Positions 1-11,463 of a DNA stretch of 64,000 nucleotides are shown in pieces. The notes beneath the pieces are model-generated. The model was given only the letters and a program-made list of their open reading frames with translations, was not told the DNA's origin and made no database searches. Origin of the DNA: Plotosus lineatus (lineage: Eukaryota; Chordata; Actinopteri; Siluriformes; Plotosidae); the NCBI GenBank assembly GCA_024760905.1, contig CM045733.1, forward strand, positions 20,575,001 through 20,639,000, in the 5' to 3' direction. Position 1 is the first letter of the stretch. Each line of letters begins with the position of its first letter. The translations under genes were made by a program, and so were the position numbers.

Positions 1-307
1 TTGGCCCCAGTTACAAGTTGATGTCCTTGGATACCATGGAGAATTTTTTTTTGTCCTCCTGGAAATTTGTGTACACTGCTAGTCAAAGCACTTAGAATAA
101 TCCATCATCCCAACTATTTCTTCCCTGTACAGGACCTACTGCTTTCAGTCTTCTGCACGTTCTATATTCCTAATACTAGTATGGGTGGAGTTGTCTTACA
201 TCTAATAGAAAATGTAACCAGCCTCATCGAGACAACACAAAAAAGATACTAGTGTGGGATTGATTGTTTTTATCTTGATTCGAGTTTTTGTGCATAAGAT
301 GATAATA
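1..307. other. No gene seen
   Basis: Sequence without a recognisable coding block or repeat family before the first RTE fragment. Confidence 0.5.
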
Positions 308-487
308 AGGACGACCAAAGAGGACATTTATGGATATGGTGAAGGAGGACATGAAGGTAGTTGGGGTAAGAGAAGAAGAGGCAGAGGAGAGGGTGAGATG
401 GAGGCAGATGATTCTTTGTGGCGACCCCTGAAGGGAACAGCCGAGAGGAAAGAAGAAGAAAAAGAAGAAGAAGAAGAAGAAGTGCAT
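308..487 (+). mobile_element. RTE LINE 3' end fragment
   Basis: Ends like the other RTE copies here: FMDMVKEDMKVVGVREE coding tail, then TGTGGCGACCCCTGAAGGGA, ACAGCCGAGAGGAAAG and an AAG-rich tail. Only the last about 180 bp is present. The tail runs into an ATA microsatellite. Confidence 0.75.
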
Positions 488-490
488 AAG

Positions 491-551
<61 letters not shown>
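488..551 (+). repeat. (ATA)n microsatellite
   Basis: About 20 ATA/ATA-phase units directly after an RTE tail. It produces the false poly-Ile and poly-Tyr frames on the two strands. Confidence 0.9.
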
Positions 552-553
<2 letters not shown>

Positions 554-559
554 TGTTAT

Positions 560-715
560 GATGATCATATCCACAACAAATCAGGAAGGTCCTGGATTCG
601 AGTCCTAGGTTTGGTTGGGATGTCTCTGTGTCGAGATTCATGTTCTTCTTGTGCTTTCATGGGTTGTCTTCAAGAAGTCGGGTTTCCTCCGACAGTCCAA
701 AGATTCATCAGGCGA
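560..715 (+). mobile_element. SINE-B fragment
   Basis: Diverged piece of the tRNA-derived SINE-B: GGTCCTGGATTCGAGTCC (B-box-like), then TTTCCTCCGACAGTCCAAAG. The head is missing. Confidence 0.55.
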
Positions 716-1740
716 ACAGACTCTTCTTCTTTTTCTTTCGGCTGTTCCCTTCAGGGGTCACCACAGCGAATCATCTGCCTCCATCTCTCCCTATCCTCTG
801 CATCTTCTACTCTTACTCCAACTTCCTCACCACATCCATAAATCTTCTCTTTGGTCTTCCTCTGGGCCTTCTGCCTGGTAGTTCCAACCTCAGCATCCTA
901 CTACCAATATACTCACTATCCCTCCTCTGTACATGTCCAAACCATCTCAATATAGCCTCTCTGACGTTGTCTCCAAAACATCTAACATGTGCTGTCCCTC
1001 TGATGTGCTCATTCCTGATCCTATCCATCCTCAACATTTTCATCTCTGCGACCTCCAACTCTGCCTCCTGTCTTTTCCCCAGGGCCACTGTCTCTAAACC
1101 ATACAACATCGCTGGCCTCATCACCGTCTTGTACACTTTTCCCTTCATTCTTGCCGATACTCTCCTATCACACATCACACCGGACACTTTTCTCCATCCA
1201 TTCCAGCCTGCCTGTACGCGCTTCTTCACCTCTTTTCCACACTCTCCATTGCTCTGGATTGTTGAGCCTAAGTACTTAAAATCCTCCACCTTCCTTATCT
1301 CTGCTCCCTGTAACCTCACCGTTCCTCTTGGGTCCTTCTCATTCACACACATGTATTCTGTCTTACTGAGACTAACCTTCATTCTCCTCCTTTCCAGGGC
1401 ATACCTCCACCTCTCTAGGTTTTCCTCCACTTGTTCTCTGCTCTCACTACAGATCACGATGTCATCTGCAAACATCATAGTACATGGAGATTCTTGTCTA
1501 ACCTCGTCTGTCAGCCTGTCCATCACCAGAGCAAACAAGAAGGGGCTCAGAGCTGACCCTTGATGCAGTCCCACCTCCACCTTGAACTCTTCTGTCACAC
1601 CGACAGCACACCTCACCACTGTCTTACATCTCGCATACATGTCCTGCACCAATCTAACATACTTCTCTGCCACTCCAGACTTCCTCATACAATACCACAG
1701 TTCTTCTCTCGGCACCCTGTATTGGGTTTTATTTTTTAGA
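716..1740 (-). mobile_element. RTE LINE, reverse transcriptase part, 5' truncated
   Basis: A long open frame (about 1740 down to 813) encodes the finger-palm-thumb part of an RTE-clade reverse transcriptase: YRVPREELWYCMRKSG, GLHQGSALSPFLFALVMD, catalytic FADDIV, KTEYMCVNEKDPRGTVRLQG, LRWFGHVQRRDSEYIG, ending PRGRPKRRFMDVV. It is followed by the RTE 3' end (rc of TTCGGCTGTTCCCTTCAGGG). The endonuclease half is missing. Relative to the copy at 38252 it lacks FSLGVTR (21 bp lost between two GAG triplets). It is not a host gene although such frames are often annotated as craniofacial development protein 2-like. Confidence 0.88.
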
Positions 1741-1799
1741 AAGTACCGCGCCTTCACCTGCATTCCACTGTGAAAGGGTCCAGGCTCCCTGCGACCTAC

Positions 1800-2125
1800 G
1801 AATGGTTAGGCAGTTTGACAAGTGAGGTAGATGTATGTATGAATGTATACATACTTAATCACATTCAAACATTTGGGGGCGTGGGTAAAATAAATTTCTT
1901 ATTTTGAGGTAAATGGGAGCTAAAATGAGAAATTCTTACCTTTCGCCAGTAGACAGATATGTGGAATCAGAAATTGAGCTGATACAGTGAATGTACTGTA
2001 TATAAATACACTAATACACAAAAACACCTGCTCTTGTTAGATTATTATATTCTGTACAGTCGTGTAATTATAGCCTGCCCATTAAATAGGGTGAAATCCC
2101 AAACTTCCTGATGGGTACAAAATAA
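1800..2125. other. No gene seen
   Basis: AT-rich sequence between an RTE fragment and a TATAA microsatellite; nothing recognised. Confidence 0.5.
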
Positions 2126-2174
2126 TATAATATAATATAATATAATATAATATAATATAATATAATATAATATA
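2126..2174 (+). repeat. (TATAA)n microsatellite
   Basis: About ten ATAAT units. The same motif reappears at 2523-2537, 2815-2839 and 3151-3180, so three SINEs split or flank one array. Confidence 0.9.
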
Positions 2175-2522
2175 GGCAGTGGTGGTCTAGTGGTATAGGG
2201 TGCTGGATTGCTGATCCAAAGGTTGGGGGTTCGAGTTCCACTCTCCTCCACAAGGTTGTCACTGTCCCCCCCCCAAGTGCAGCTAACTGGGTTATCAAAG
2301 GTCAGCCATGTCTCCCACTGTCTATGGTGTGAGGCATGTAAAAGAACCATTGCTGACTTTCGACAAGAGTAGGCTGCAAAGCCGTCGGCGTGTTTCCGCC
2401 CTGCAATGGCCTGGCGAGCTGTCCAGGGTGTACTCTGCCCTCGCCCGAAGTTGGCTGGGATGGGTGCCAGCCTCCCCGCGACCCAAATTAGGATTAAGCG
2501 GTTACAGAAAATGAACTGAACT
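2175..2522 (+). mobile_element. SINE-A, full length, tail a
   Basis: tRNA-derived head with A box TGGTCTAGTGG and B box GGTTCGAGTTCC, then the SINE-A body (CTAACTGGGTTATCAAAGG, CACTGTCTATGGTGTGAGG, AAAAGAACCATTGCTGACTT) and tail a ending CCCCGCGACCC then GGATTAAGCGGTTACAGAAA. A pol III SINE, non-autonomous. Confidence 0.88.
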
Positions 2523-2537
2523 GATAATATAATATAG

Positions 2538-2810
2538 GTAAAGGTAAAGTCTTTTGTGCTTTTAAACCCGAGCCATAGTGGCTCATCAGGCCGGTGCTTA
2601 TCCCCGGTTTCCACAGCCTGAAGTGACCAGGAGTTCAACTCCTCCTGGATGGGATGCTAATCCATCGCAGGTTACCTTCCCAGTATATTTTTACGGGTAC
2701 CCATTCATACTGCTGGGTGAACTTTGCCCATGGGTCTTAGCACAGTGAGGATCTAACTGGGATTTAAACACAGAGCCTCCCGATCATGAACGCGGCACCT
2801 CCGGCCCCAC
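2538..2810 (-). mobile_element. SINE-C
   Basis: Third SINE family, tRNA-like head (rc: GGAGGTGCCGCGTTCATGAT ...), body with CTGTGCTAAGACCCATGGGC, ATACTGGGAAGGTAACCTGC, ACTCCTGGTCACTTCAGGCT, tail GAGCCACTATGGCTCGGGTT. Other copies are at 53870 and 56927. Confidence 0.75.
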
Positions 2811-2839
2811 AGATATTTCATATTATATAATATAACATA

Positions 2840-3150
2840 TTCATTTTCTGTAACCGCGTAATCCTAATTAGGGTCGGGGTGAGGAGAGGAGAGGAAACAC
2901 CCTGGACAGCTCACCAGGCCATCGCAGGGCAGAAACACACTGATTGCTATGCAGCTACTCTTGATGAAAGTCAGCAATGGTTCTTTTACATGAACCTCAC
3001 ACCATAGACAGTGAGAGACATGGCCTGCCTTTGTTAACCCAGTTAGCTGCACTGGGGGGACAGTGACAACCCAATGAGAGTGGGGCTTGAACCTTGAACG
3101 CACCTTTGGATCATCAATCCAGCACCTTTACCACCAGGCCACCACTGCCC
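2840..3150 (-). mobile_element. SINE-A, tail a
   Basis: Minus-strand copy from tail (CATTTTCTGTAACCGCGTAAT on plus) to tRNA head (GGCCACCACTGCCC on plus). It is flanked by the same TATAA microsatellite as the copy at 2175. Confidence 0.85.
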
Positions 3151-4828
3151 ATAATATATTATAATATAATATAATTATATACTGTCAGTATACAACATGT
3201 TGAATAAATTAAACTACTAAACTGTATGTTCAGTGCATGCTGTGATGCCTGAACAATTTAAGTGGCATCAGTCTGTGTATAATGGATCACCAACAAGTAG
3301 TATAAATTTAAAATAAATAAATAAATAAATGCAGGTTTATAAAGAATACTTAACAAAAAAGATTGATTATCATCATTTTGATCAATACTGGCTGTAGGCT
3401 TATAATAAAGGAAATGAGAATGGCAACTATTACCATGATAATCATGATTAGCAGTTTTGTTGTTATTGTCCAGCTAGTTTCGTGCACTTTGATTATTTGC
3501 ATTTTGAAGGTTCAGGTTTAAAATCAGTCAATATTTTGCTGTGTCACCTTTTAGCTAGTTATCTTGTAATGTGTACCACAGAAAAAAGTCGAGGTACAGG
3601 TGCTTCTCCAAATCATCATTGCTTATAGAACACTGTAGATATTGAAAACTCGTCATATATTATATTATCATGGGCTCACATTTAGTTGTACAGTTTAATG
3701 ATGAAGGAAATCCAGAGAATTTGCATTTCTGTGTCTTTTGCAGTTGTTCACTGGCTATATATCACCTTGGGCCGGTGCACCGAGCTGACTGTAGCTGTAT
3801 GATTGTGTAAAACTGACGTGTCTCATCAAAGTGGCTTTTCATTCAACACGCGTACAAACAAGAGAGAAGTAATCGGATCACTCACAGCAAGGATTGGGAG
3901 GTTTATGGTTTCCCTGCATGACTATATTTACAGACTGCCGACAGCTTGAATGTGTTCAATTATGAGAACACAGCAAGTACTTTTCTTTAAAAGGCACACG
4001 CTGTGTGGACCTGGACACATTCGCTCTGTACCATCCGAACAACTGTACCCAGCATCATACAATTATTCTGTCATCGTAGGGTTTGAATGATGAATGATAA
4101 GCTGAACTATCAATTATGCGTTCCCTCTCTGATCTGAACAATTCCCATGTAACAGAAGGCTAGAAGGGTTCCCTGTCTTTTTTTTTTTGTTTGTTTGTTT
4201 TTTCTCTCTGTAATGAATAAACTACAGTACATGAAAATGAGCTACCATGCAACAGATACTTTACTCTGTTTCTTGCATAAAAATCTCAAGTGCCTTTGAA
4301 GATCTGTCCATTCTAATCCCTTTAAGGGATGGTCTGTCCATGTTGGTCCCCAGATGCTGCTTATTCTTTCCATCTTTCACCCATACTGCCACATAGCTGC
4401 TTCCAACTCCTGGCCATGATCAGCTTCAGACATCCTCTGTCCACACGGTAACGGATGGTTCAGAGCAAAGATAGGCCTGATCAGCCATCTTCGTATACAC
4501 ACAACCTGTCAGTCATAATGTGAAGTCAAGATAATTTTCTCCAGCGAAAGACGAACATCATATGATAAAGATCCATCGGTGGCAGAATAAGCATAATGTG
4601 GGACAAACTATAAAAACAGAAATTTAAAGATAGAGATTTTTAATTTCACAATGATTTTTTTAAAGCTCACATATTATATACCCATTTTCAGATCTTTATA
4701 TTTTATTTTGAACACCAGTGGAGCAGAAAATTCCTACTTTGCACATTCTTTGCAGTTCTTCAGAAGGCTGCTGCCTCACCTCCCCCATGAAACACTGATT
4801 TTGACTGCATACTGGAGGAACTGTCTGG
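3151..4828. other. No gene seen (possible single-copy sequence)
   Basis: About 1.7 kb with only short AT and T runs (for example 4180-4205). No splice-bounded open frame that I trust and no repeat family recognised. Confidence 0.5.
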
Positions 4829-5170
4829 GGCAGTGGTGGCCTGGTGGTAAACGGCACTGGACTGCTGATCCAAAGGTTGGGGGTTCGAGTCCCACTCTTC
4901 ACAAATTTGTCACTGCCCCCCGCCGTCCTAGTGCACCTAACTGGGTTATCAAAGGCTGGCCATGTCTCTCACTGTCTATGGTGAGAGGTTCGTGTTAAAG
5001 AACCATTGCTGAGTTTCATAAAGAGCAGTTGCATAGCCATCAGCTTATTTCTGCCCCTTGCAAAAGGGTTGGGTCAGGAAGGGTATCTGATATAAAAACC
5101 TACTCCAAATCAAAACATGTGAATCAGATGACTCACTGTGGCGACCCCTGAAAAAGGGAGAAAGGAAAAC
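4829..5170 (+). mobile_element. SINE-A, tail b
   Basis: tRNA head with TGGCCTGGTGG and GGTTCGAGTCCC, SINE-A body, then tail b: GGGTTGGGTCAGGAAGGGTA ... CACTGTGGCGACCCCTGAAA. Tail b resembles RTE ends. Confidence 0.85.
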
Positions 5171-6572
5171 AAGCCTGGATGAACTGTTTGGCTTCCTCCT
5201 CTCATTTATGGTCTTTCTGTGTTCGGCTGCTCCTTTGCTGTTGGCTACTAATGTAGGCATTAGTCACCTGAAAGCTCCACGCTCGGTGTGCTGTGAGTCA
5301 GACCAGGATAGGCAGAGATACTGCTGTGTGTGGTGGGGAGGTCAATAGGGGAAGCCAAGCTAATCAGAAGGTTCAGCGCTCTATGTCTGACTAGCGCACC
5401 AACTGAAATACATACATACATAATCAGCAACAATCGTGTGTTTACTACCAGCAGAAAAAGCCAAGAGGGAAAACTCAGACATGCCCGACCTTGTTATTCG
5501 ATATGCTAGCACCATCTTTCATGACTATTCAACACTGTAATAATGTTATGTGTCAGAAAAGTGGAAAAAGCAAAACATCTCCCCTTTAAGTGTTTCTTGT
5601 CTGTAGTTCATTAAGAGCATGAGTTAAAAACATATAAATTCAAATGGCAATGGGGTGTTTTAATCTGTGTCATTAACTGCAATATAGGATCTTTTCATCC
5701 ATGCTCATTTACAGTAGCGTTGCAGTTCATTTCGCTAAGTTTCACAATAATTCACTGTGAATACCCAGTTATACTGATGTCTTTTTATCTTTGAAAGATA
5801 GTTTAGCTTAACCCTGTTAGCCCATTTATTTTAACCGACCTGATGGGTGGTATTGTACATAAGATGTAGAGAGCTGAAGCAGACCAAGCCTGCCAGCAGG
5901 ATTTGAAACAGGATGAGTCTGATGATGAGAATATAATGGACTTTGCTATGCAATACATCACTGTGCCTGTGTTCATAATCCTCTGCCGAGTTACTATCCA
6001 CTAAATATTCACCCAGCAGACATAATAAAACAAACCCGTTGGTGGATTTAATAAAACTTGTAGTTTTTAGATTTGGAAATGTCTAGAAATACAACGTTTT
6101 AGATACTCACAGTTACACTGCCATTTAAAAATGCTTTGTTGGATAGGATTCAAGGTAATTGAAAGAGAGTTTTTGCTCAGTCATTTTTCACAGCCCAGTC
6201 TAAATATCCTTTTAGAAAATAACGTTAATGGATAAAGAATAACTAAAACAGCCTAATTATTTACAGTGACAGCTGTGTTTATGAACTCGTAATTGCAGGG
6301 TATGATAAATTTCCTCTATTCATCCAATATATCGATAGCCTAATTAAAAATAAGAGCAGGTAGAATAGAAGTGGTGAGTCATTTGCCAGGGTCATTCAAT
6401 TTCAAAAATATGAAGCACTTTCAGAAAACCAAATTTGTCTTCCTGAGCCTCATAACAGTGCTATAAGATCTTTCAAAATGTTTATGATACATTAAACTAT
6501 TAGACCCACCAGCATGGCAATAGTACAGTGGATAGTACAGCCCCGTGAACTTGGGTTTGATCCTGAACACTC
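5171..6572. other. No gene seen
   Basis: AT-rich, apparently single-copy sequence. The last 60 bp carry a tRNA/SINE-like phrase (TAGTACAGCCCCGTGAACTTGGGTTTGATC) just before the TG tract, possibly a SINE-B remnant. Confidence 0.45.
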
Positions 6573-6598
6573 TGTGTGTGTGTGTGTGGCTGTCTGTC

Positions 6599-6650
<52 letters not shown>

Positions 6651-6744
6651 TGTCTGTCTGTGTGTGTCTGTCTGTGTGTCTGTCTGTGTGTGTGTGTGTG
6701 TGTGTGTGTCTGTCTGTCTGTCTGTGTGTGTGTGTGTGTCTGTC

Positions 6745-6782
<38 letters not shown>

Positions 6783-6918
6783 TGTCTGTCTGTCTGTCCG
6801 TGTGTGTGTCTGTCTGTCTGTCTGTCTGTGTGTGTCTGTCTGTCTGTCTGTCTGTGTGTGTGTCTGTCTGTCTGTGAGTGTGTGTGTCTGTCTGTCTGTC
6901 TGTGTGCATGTGTGTGCG

Positions 6919-6956
<38 letters not shown>

Positions 6957-6963
6957 TGTCTGT

Positions 6964-7005
<42 letters not shown>
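6573..7005 (+). repeat. Long compound (TG)n/(TCTG)n microsatellite
   Basis: About 430 bp of TG and TCTG units with few interruptions. All Cys/Val/Ser and His/Thr frames across it are artefacts of the repeat. Confidence 0.97.
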
Positions 7006-7211
7006 ATACTTATAGTTGTTACATATCGAGAATGGGAAATGGGGACGTTTTGGCGATCTAAGAGGTTAAAATGGTTTTAGGATTCAGATTAGGATTACGT
7101 TTATGTTACAGTTCAGGTTAGGCATTTGGCAGTCATGGGTAAGGTTAGAATAAGCGGTTAGGGAATGCATTATATTGATGAAGTACAAAAATATATAGAA
7201 GTACAAGATTT

Positions 7212-7265
7212 TCTCTCTCTCTCTCTCTCTCACACTCTCTCTCTCTCTCTTTCTCTCTCTCTCTT
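7212..7265 (+). repeat. (CT)n microsatellite
   Basis: TCTCTC tract with single interruptions (CACTCTC, TTTCTC). Confidence 0.9.
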
Positions 7266-7373
7266 CGAGATAAGCATAACCAATGTAATAAACACATTAA
7301 TTCCAACTAAAATTATTTATAGGATCGATTGTTTTTTTGAATGCATGAGGTTTAGATTGAACATGACCTGTAA

Positions 7374-7632
7374 TCATTCATTCATTCGTTTTCTGTAACC
7401 GCTTAATCCTAATTAGGGTCACGGGGAAGCTGGTGCCCATCTCAGCCGACTCTGGGCAAGGGCAGAGTACACCCTGGACAGCTTGCCAGGCCATCGCAGG
7501 GCAGAAACAAGTTGATGGATGTGCAGCTACTCTTGTCGAAAGTCAGCATTGGTTCTTTTACATGAACCTCACACCATAGACAGTGAGAGACATGGCCCGC
7601 CTTTGATAACCCAGTTAGCTGCACTGGGGGTG
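7374..7632 (-). mobile_element. SINE-A, tail a, head missing
   Basis: Reads tail (TTTTCTGTAACCGCTTAATC on plus) to body (CCCAGTTAGCTGCACTGGGGG). The tRNA-derived head is absent, as expected for a 5'-truncated insertion. Confidence 0.82.
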
Positions 7633-9110
7633 ATCTGTAATCACTTCAATAAATTATTAACTATAAGAATTCAATAATTCAATATCAATATCAATAATTT
7701 ATAAGTGAGTTGTGATTTTTAGACATTTTGAGTTCTGTGTTAATTAGTAAAAAAACCGTGTATATACATTACTTACAGACGTTACGCTGTACTGTATTGT
7801 AATAGTGAAGTACAGTACGCATTACTGATCAACACTAAAGACAATTAAATTTGGTTAAAACAGGCAAAATTTTATTAATAAAAATAATATACATTTTAGT
7901 GGTTTTAAATTTTACTCGTGTTAATGTGCTCTAAAATATACTTAAAATTATACTGTGAGCAGTGCAAATGTGTATGGATATTACACACACAATGTTTCCC
8001 GCTTGCCGGTTAAGTGCACTTTGCATTTAACATTATTGAAATTTAAATTCATACCTATTTACCTAATGACCTGATGAAAATGTCCTCAGTGTGATCACAT
8101 CAGTGCTGGTGATTCAGAAAATCAACTCCTTTTATATTTACTCTTTGGGAGAAGAAATGAAGGGCTGTGGTCTAACCCACAACAACTGAAAAATGAGATA
8201 AGGTCATATTTTGACAGATGTGGATAAGGTCTATACAAGCCAGAACGGTTCCATCATCTACCTTATGAAAAACTCATATCATACTGTAAGCATTACCTTT
8301 GATTTTTTTTTTTTTTTTTTATATATTGGAAAAAACTTTCATTTCATTTTTCTCAAAAACACCTTTCTGTCATTTATACCACTCTCATTTTCAACCATTC
8401 AAATATCACTTGCGTGTGAAAAAAAGCAGGTGGCCTATTTAACTCCATCCCGCTGGAAATAAATTAACAAACAGCTGAAATATGCACGGTACCGTGTACT
8501 TTTTTGCTGGAAAAGTGAGGGATGGCTTTGACTTGTGTGTTGCTAAATTACACCATGTTCCCAGCACACAGGAATCCGTGTCAGTGCTGTGAGTAAGAGA
8601 CGGGCACAGCATGGTGTCTTGGTTCTGCATGTGTTACTGACTGCAGCTTGTGAGGCTGGTAGTCGTAAACAGTGCAGTCTGGGCATCTGAGGCCAAAGGA
8701 AGATTCTGTAACAAAGTGCTTGTGATCTCTCTATCAATCTTTCATGCTAGTGGGACACAGTGTTGGCCACATGCTAGGAGAGAGAATGCGGGCAGGCAGG
8801 AAGCAGGCTATTCTGGATGATTTATGGAAAATGTCGTGCATAAACACCTGCTGGCGAGAGTCTGTCCTGTTTTTTTTCTTTTCGGGTTTTACTTTTATAT
8901 GTTTCTATTTATTTATTTCTACTAATATTTAGTTACCATCAGGGTATCAATTATCCTCCTGTCCATGGTTAGTAGTTTGAAGCCGTCTGTTTCACACTAT
9001 CAGAGATGCTTTTTGCTACTCAGATATTGGTATGTCCAACAGATATTAGAATATGGATGAATATGGCTGAACTGTTATCACGGAACGCAGAATCCTATGA
9101 TGAAGTATGA
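7633..9110. other. No gene seen (possible single-copy sequence)
   Basis: About 1.5 kb with short open frames on both strands near 8440-8740 that lack splice or family support. Confidence 0.45.
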
Positions 9111-9342
9111 TTCTTCTTTTCCTTTCGGCTTTCCCTTTTTCAGGGGTCGCCGCAGCCAATCATCTGATTTGCATGTTTGATTTGGGATAGGTTTTTACGT
9201 CGGATGCCCTTCCTGACACAACCCTTTAGCAAGGGGCAGAAACACGCCAACGGCTATGAAGCCTTGGTTCTTTTACATGCCTCTCATCATAGACAGTGAG
9301 AGACATGGCCCGCCTTTGATAACCCAGTTAGCTGCACTGGGG
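9111..9342 (-). mobile_element. SINE-A, tail b, head missing
   Basis: On plus it reads TTCTTCTTTTCCTTTCGGCT, GGGGTCGCCGCAGCCAATCA, TTTTTACGTCGGATGCCCTT, then the SINE-A body. AATCCTA...TATGA-like sequence on both sides may be a decayed target duplication. Confidence 0.82.
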
Positions 9343-10052
9343 AATCCTAGTATGATTGAGTTGCGTAATTTTCCTGAAAATGCAAGACCCTGAGCTTGCT
9401 GTCGATGTGAATTTCCTGACCATTCCCTCTGAAAAGGAATAAGACAACTGTGTGGTGTTGAATTACTATCATCAACTTCACTACTTCGCTCTTCTTGTAA
9501 GAATTCTCTGCAAAATAACCACTCAGGTGCTATCTTATGCTTTCCCCTTCACAAGTAATTGTGGATGTGCTAAAATGCCAATACAACCGATTCACAACGT
9601 AATAACCCAACTTATCTTCAACTAATTATTCGCCTATCTGACTTGTGCTTGCGCCACTGGTTTTCTATCACAACAGGTAAGAAGTAAAACTTCTTCCATC
9701 AGAACTGGAAATTAACCAGCTACACTATATCTGGCAGCAGTTGACTTTCTTTGCAGTTCAGCTTGACTCAGCATCAGAGTGTATTGGACTGCAAGTGAGG
9801 GCATGAATTTCCTTTGTTTGTATTGCTAAGCCACTTGCTCTTTTTAAATATATTCCACGGTTTAACATCTGAATGAGAACTTAAATTTACCGTACACATG
9901 CACTTTGAAAAAAGTACATATTTGCCTACACAGTATGTAAACCTTGCTGTACGTATGTAGTATGTAATAGCTTACTGCTCCTCAGGATTCTTCAAGATCC
10001 ATAAAACTGAGATTTTCATTCAAAGCAATAACAAAATAAGGTATACATGGAT
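9343..10052. other. No gene seen
   Basis: About 700 bp without recognisable coding or repeat sequence. Confidence 0.45.
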
Positions 10053-10131
10053 AAAATTAAAGTTCTGCAAGATATAAGTTTATGTTTTACAATATGGTAA
10101 CTTTTTCTACAGATGTTTTCACATAAAGCAC
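10053..10131 (+). repeat. Left arm of an 80-bp inverted repeat
   Basis: Matches 11464-11542 in inverted orientation at roughly nine of ten positions by eye (core GTGCTTTATGTGAAAAC and GTAGAAAAAGTTA). The arms flank the RTE endonuclease fragment and may be DNA-transposon terminal repeats. Confidence 0.7.
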
Positions 10132-10144
10132 TAATGCAGCCATG

Positions 10145-11378
10145 AGGTGGGGGGGGGGCACTAACCAGTGTCTCTCCCCCTCATGCCGGTCCCAAGCCTG
10201 GAGAAATGCAGAGGGTTGTGTCAGGAAGGGCATCCGACGTAAAACCAATGCCAAACTTTTATGATGCAAATCAGAAGTATTACCCCCATACCGGATCGGT
10301 CGAGGCCCGGGTTAACAGCGACCGCCATCAGTGCTGTCAATCAACAGGGTGCTGATGGAAATTGGATTACTGTTGGTCGAAGACGTCGAAGAAGGAGAGG
10401 TGGGAGGCGTGTCCGTAGGCAGAGAGAGAAGAGGAAAGGCATGAGTCTAGGACTAAGAGTGGGGACTTTGAATGTTGGAACTATGCAAAGAAAAGGTAGA
10501 GAGCTGGCTGACATGATGCAGAGGAGGAAGGTGGACATACTGTGTGTTCAGGAGACCAGGTGGAAAGGTAGCAAAGCTAAAAGCTTAGGAGCAGGGTTTA
10601 AGCTATTTTATCACGGTGTGGATGGGAAGAGAAATGGAGTAGGAGTCATCTTGAAGGAGGAGTTTGTCAGGAATGTTCTAGAAGTGAAAAGAGTGTCAGA
10701 CAGAGTGATGAGTCTCAAGTTAGAAATTGAAGGTGTGATGTTCAATGTTGTTAGTGCTTATGCCCCACAGGCAGGATGTGAGCTAGAAGACAAGGAGAGA
10801 TTCTGGAGTGACTTAGATGAAGTGATGCAGAGTACCCCCAGAGGTGAAAGAGTGGTCATTGGTGCAGACTTCAATGGACATGTTGGTGCAGGCAACAGAA
10901 GGGAAGAGGAAGTGATGGGCAGGTTTGGTATCCAGGACAGGAACGCAGAAGGACAGCTGTTGATAGATTTTGCAAAAAGGATGGAAATGGCTGTGGTAAA
11001 TACTTTCTTCCAGAAGAAACAGGAGCATAGGGTGACTTATAAAAGCGGGGGTAGGAGCATACAGGTAGACTACATCTTGTGTAGGCGATGTAATTTGAAG
11101 GAAGTCAGTGACTGCAAAGTAGTAGTGGGCGAGAGTGTTGCCAAACAGCATAGGATGGTGGTATGCAGGATGACGCTGATGGTGAGGAAGGTGAAGAAGG
11201 AAAAGGCAGAGCAGAAGACAAAGTGGTGGAAGTTGAAAAAGGAAGAGTGTCATGTTGTCTTCAAAGAGGAGTTGAAACAGGCTTTGGGTGGCCAGGAAGA
11301 GCTTCCAAATGACTGGACAACCACAGCAAATGTGATCAGGGACACAGGTAGGAGACTACTTGGTGTGTCCTCTGGATA
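10145..11378 (+). mobile_element. RTE LINE, 5' part with open endonuclease frame
   Basis: The RTE 5' region (GTGTCTCTCCCCCTCATGCC, GTCAGGAAGGGCATCCGACG) is followed by an uninterrupted frame (10261-11379). It encodes an Arg-rich start and an apurinic-type endonuclease: LRVGTLNVGTMQRKGREL, catalytic VQETRWKG, VVSAYAPQAGCE, VVIGADFNGHVGAGN, VTYKSGGRSIQVDYILCRR, VAKQHRMVVC. It nicks target DNA in the full LINE. The reverse transcriptase half is missing: the frame ends at LLGVSSG where the element is truncated. Such frames are often labelled craniofacial development protein 2-like. Confidence 0.88.
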
Positions 11379-11463
11379 GATTACAGGCTATAAGGCAACA
11401 GACTTTTGGAAAAAATCCAAGGAAAGGATATTTCTGCAATCTACTGTAGGTTCATTATTGTGA

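Noticed and set aside
224..641. Poly-Tyr, poly-Leu and poly-Ile frames
   Set aside because: They read an ATA microsatellite next to an RTE tail.
813..1763. A 316-codon frame as a host gene
   Set aside because: RTE reverse transcriptase with the LINE 3' end attached.
2175..2245. tRNA gene from A and B boxes
   Set aside because: The cloverleaf is degenerate and the same head begins many SINE-A copies, so it is a SINE head.
6421..7080. Several long His/Thr/Asp and Cys/Val/Ser frames on both strands
   Set aside because: Translation of a TG/TCTG microsatellite in all frames; no real protein.
8439..8737. Overlapping minus-strand frames
   Set aside because: Short, overlapping in different frames and without any recognisable domain.
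10261..11379. A 372-codon frame as a host gene (craniofacial development protein 2-like)
   Set aside because: It is the RTE retrotransposon endonuclease with the element's 5' region in front and a truncated end; other parts of the same element are scattered in the window.
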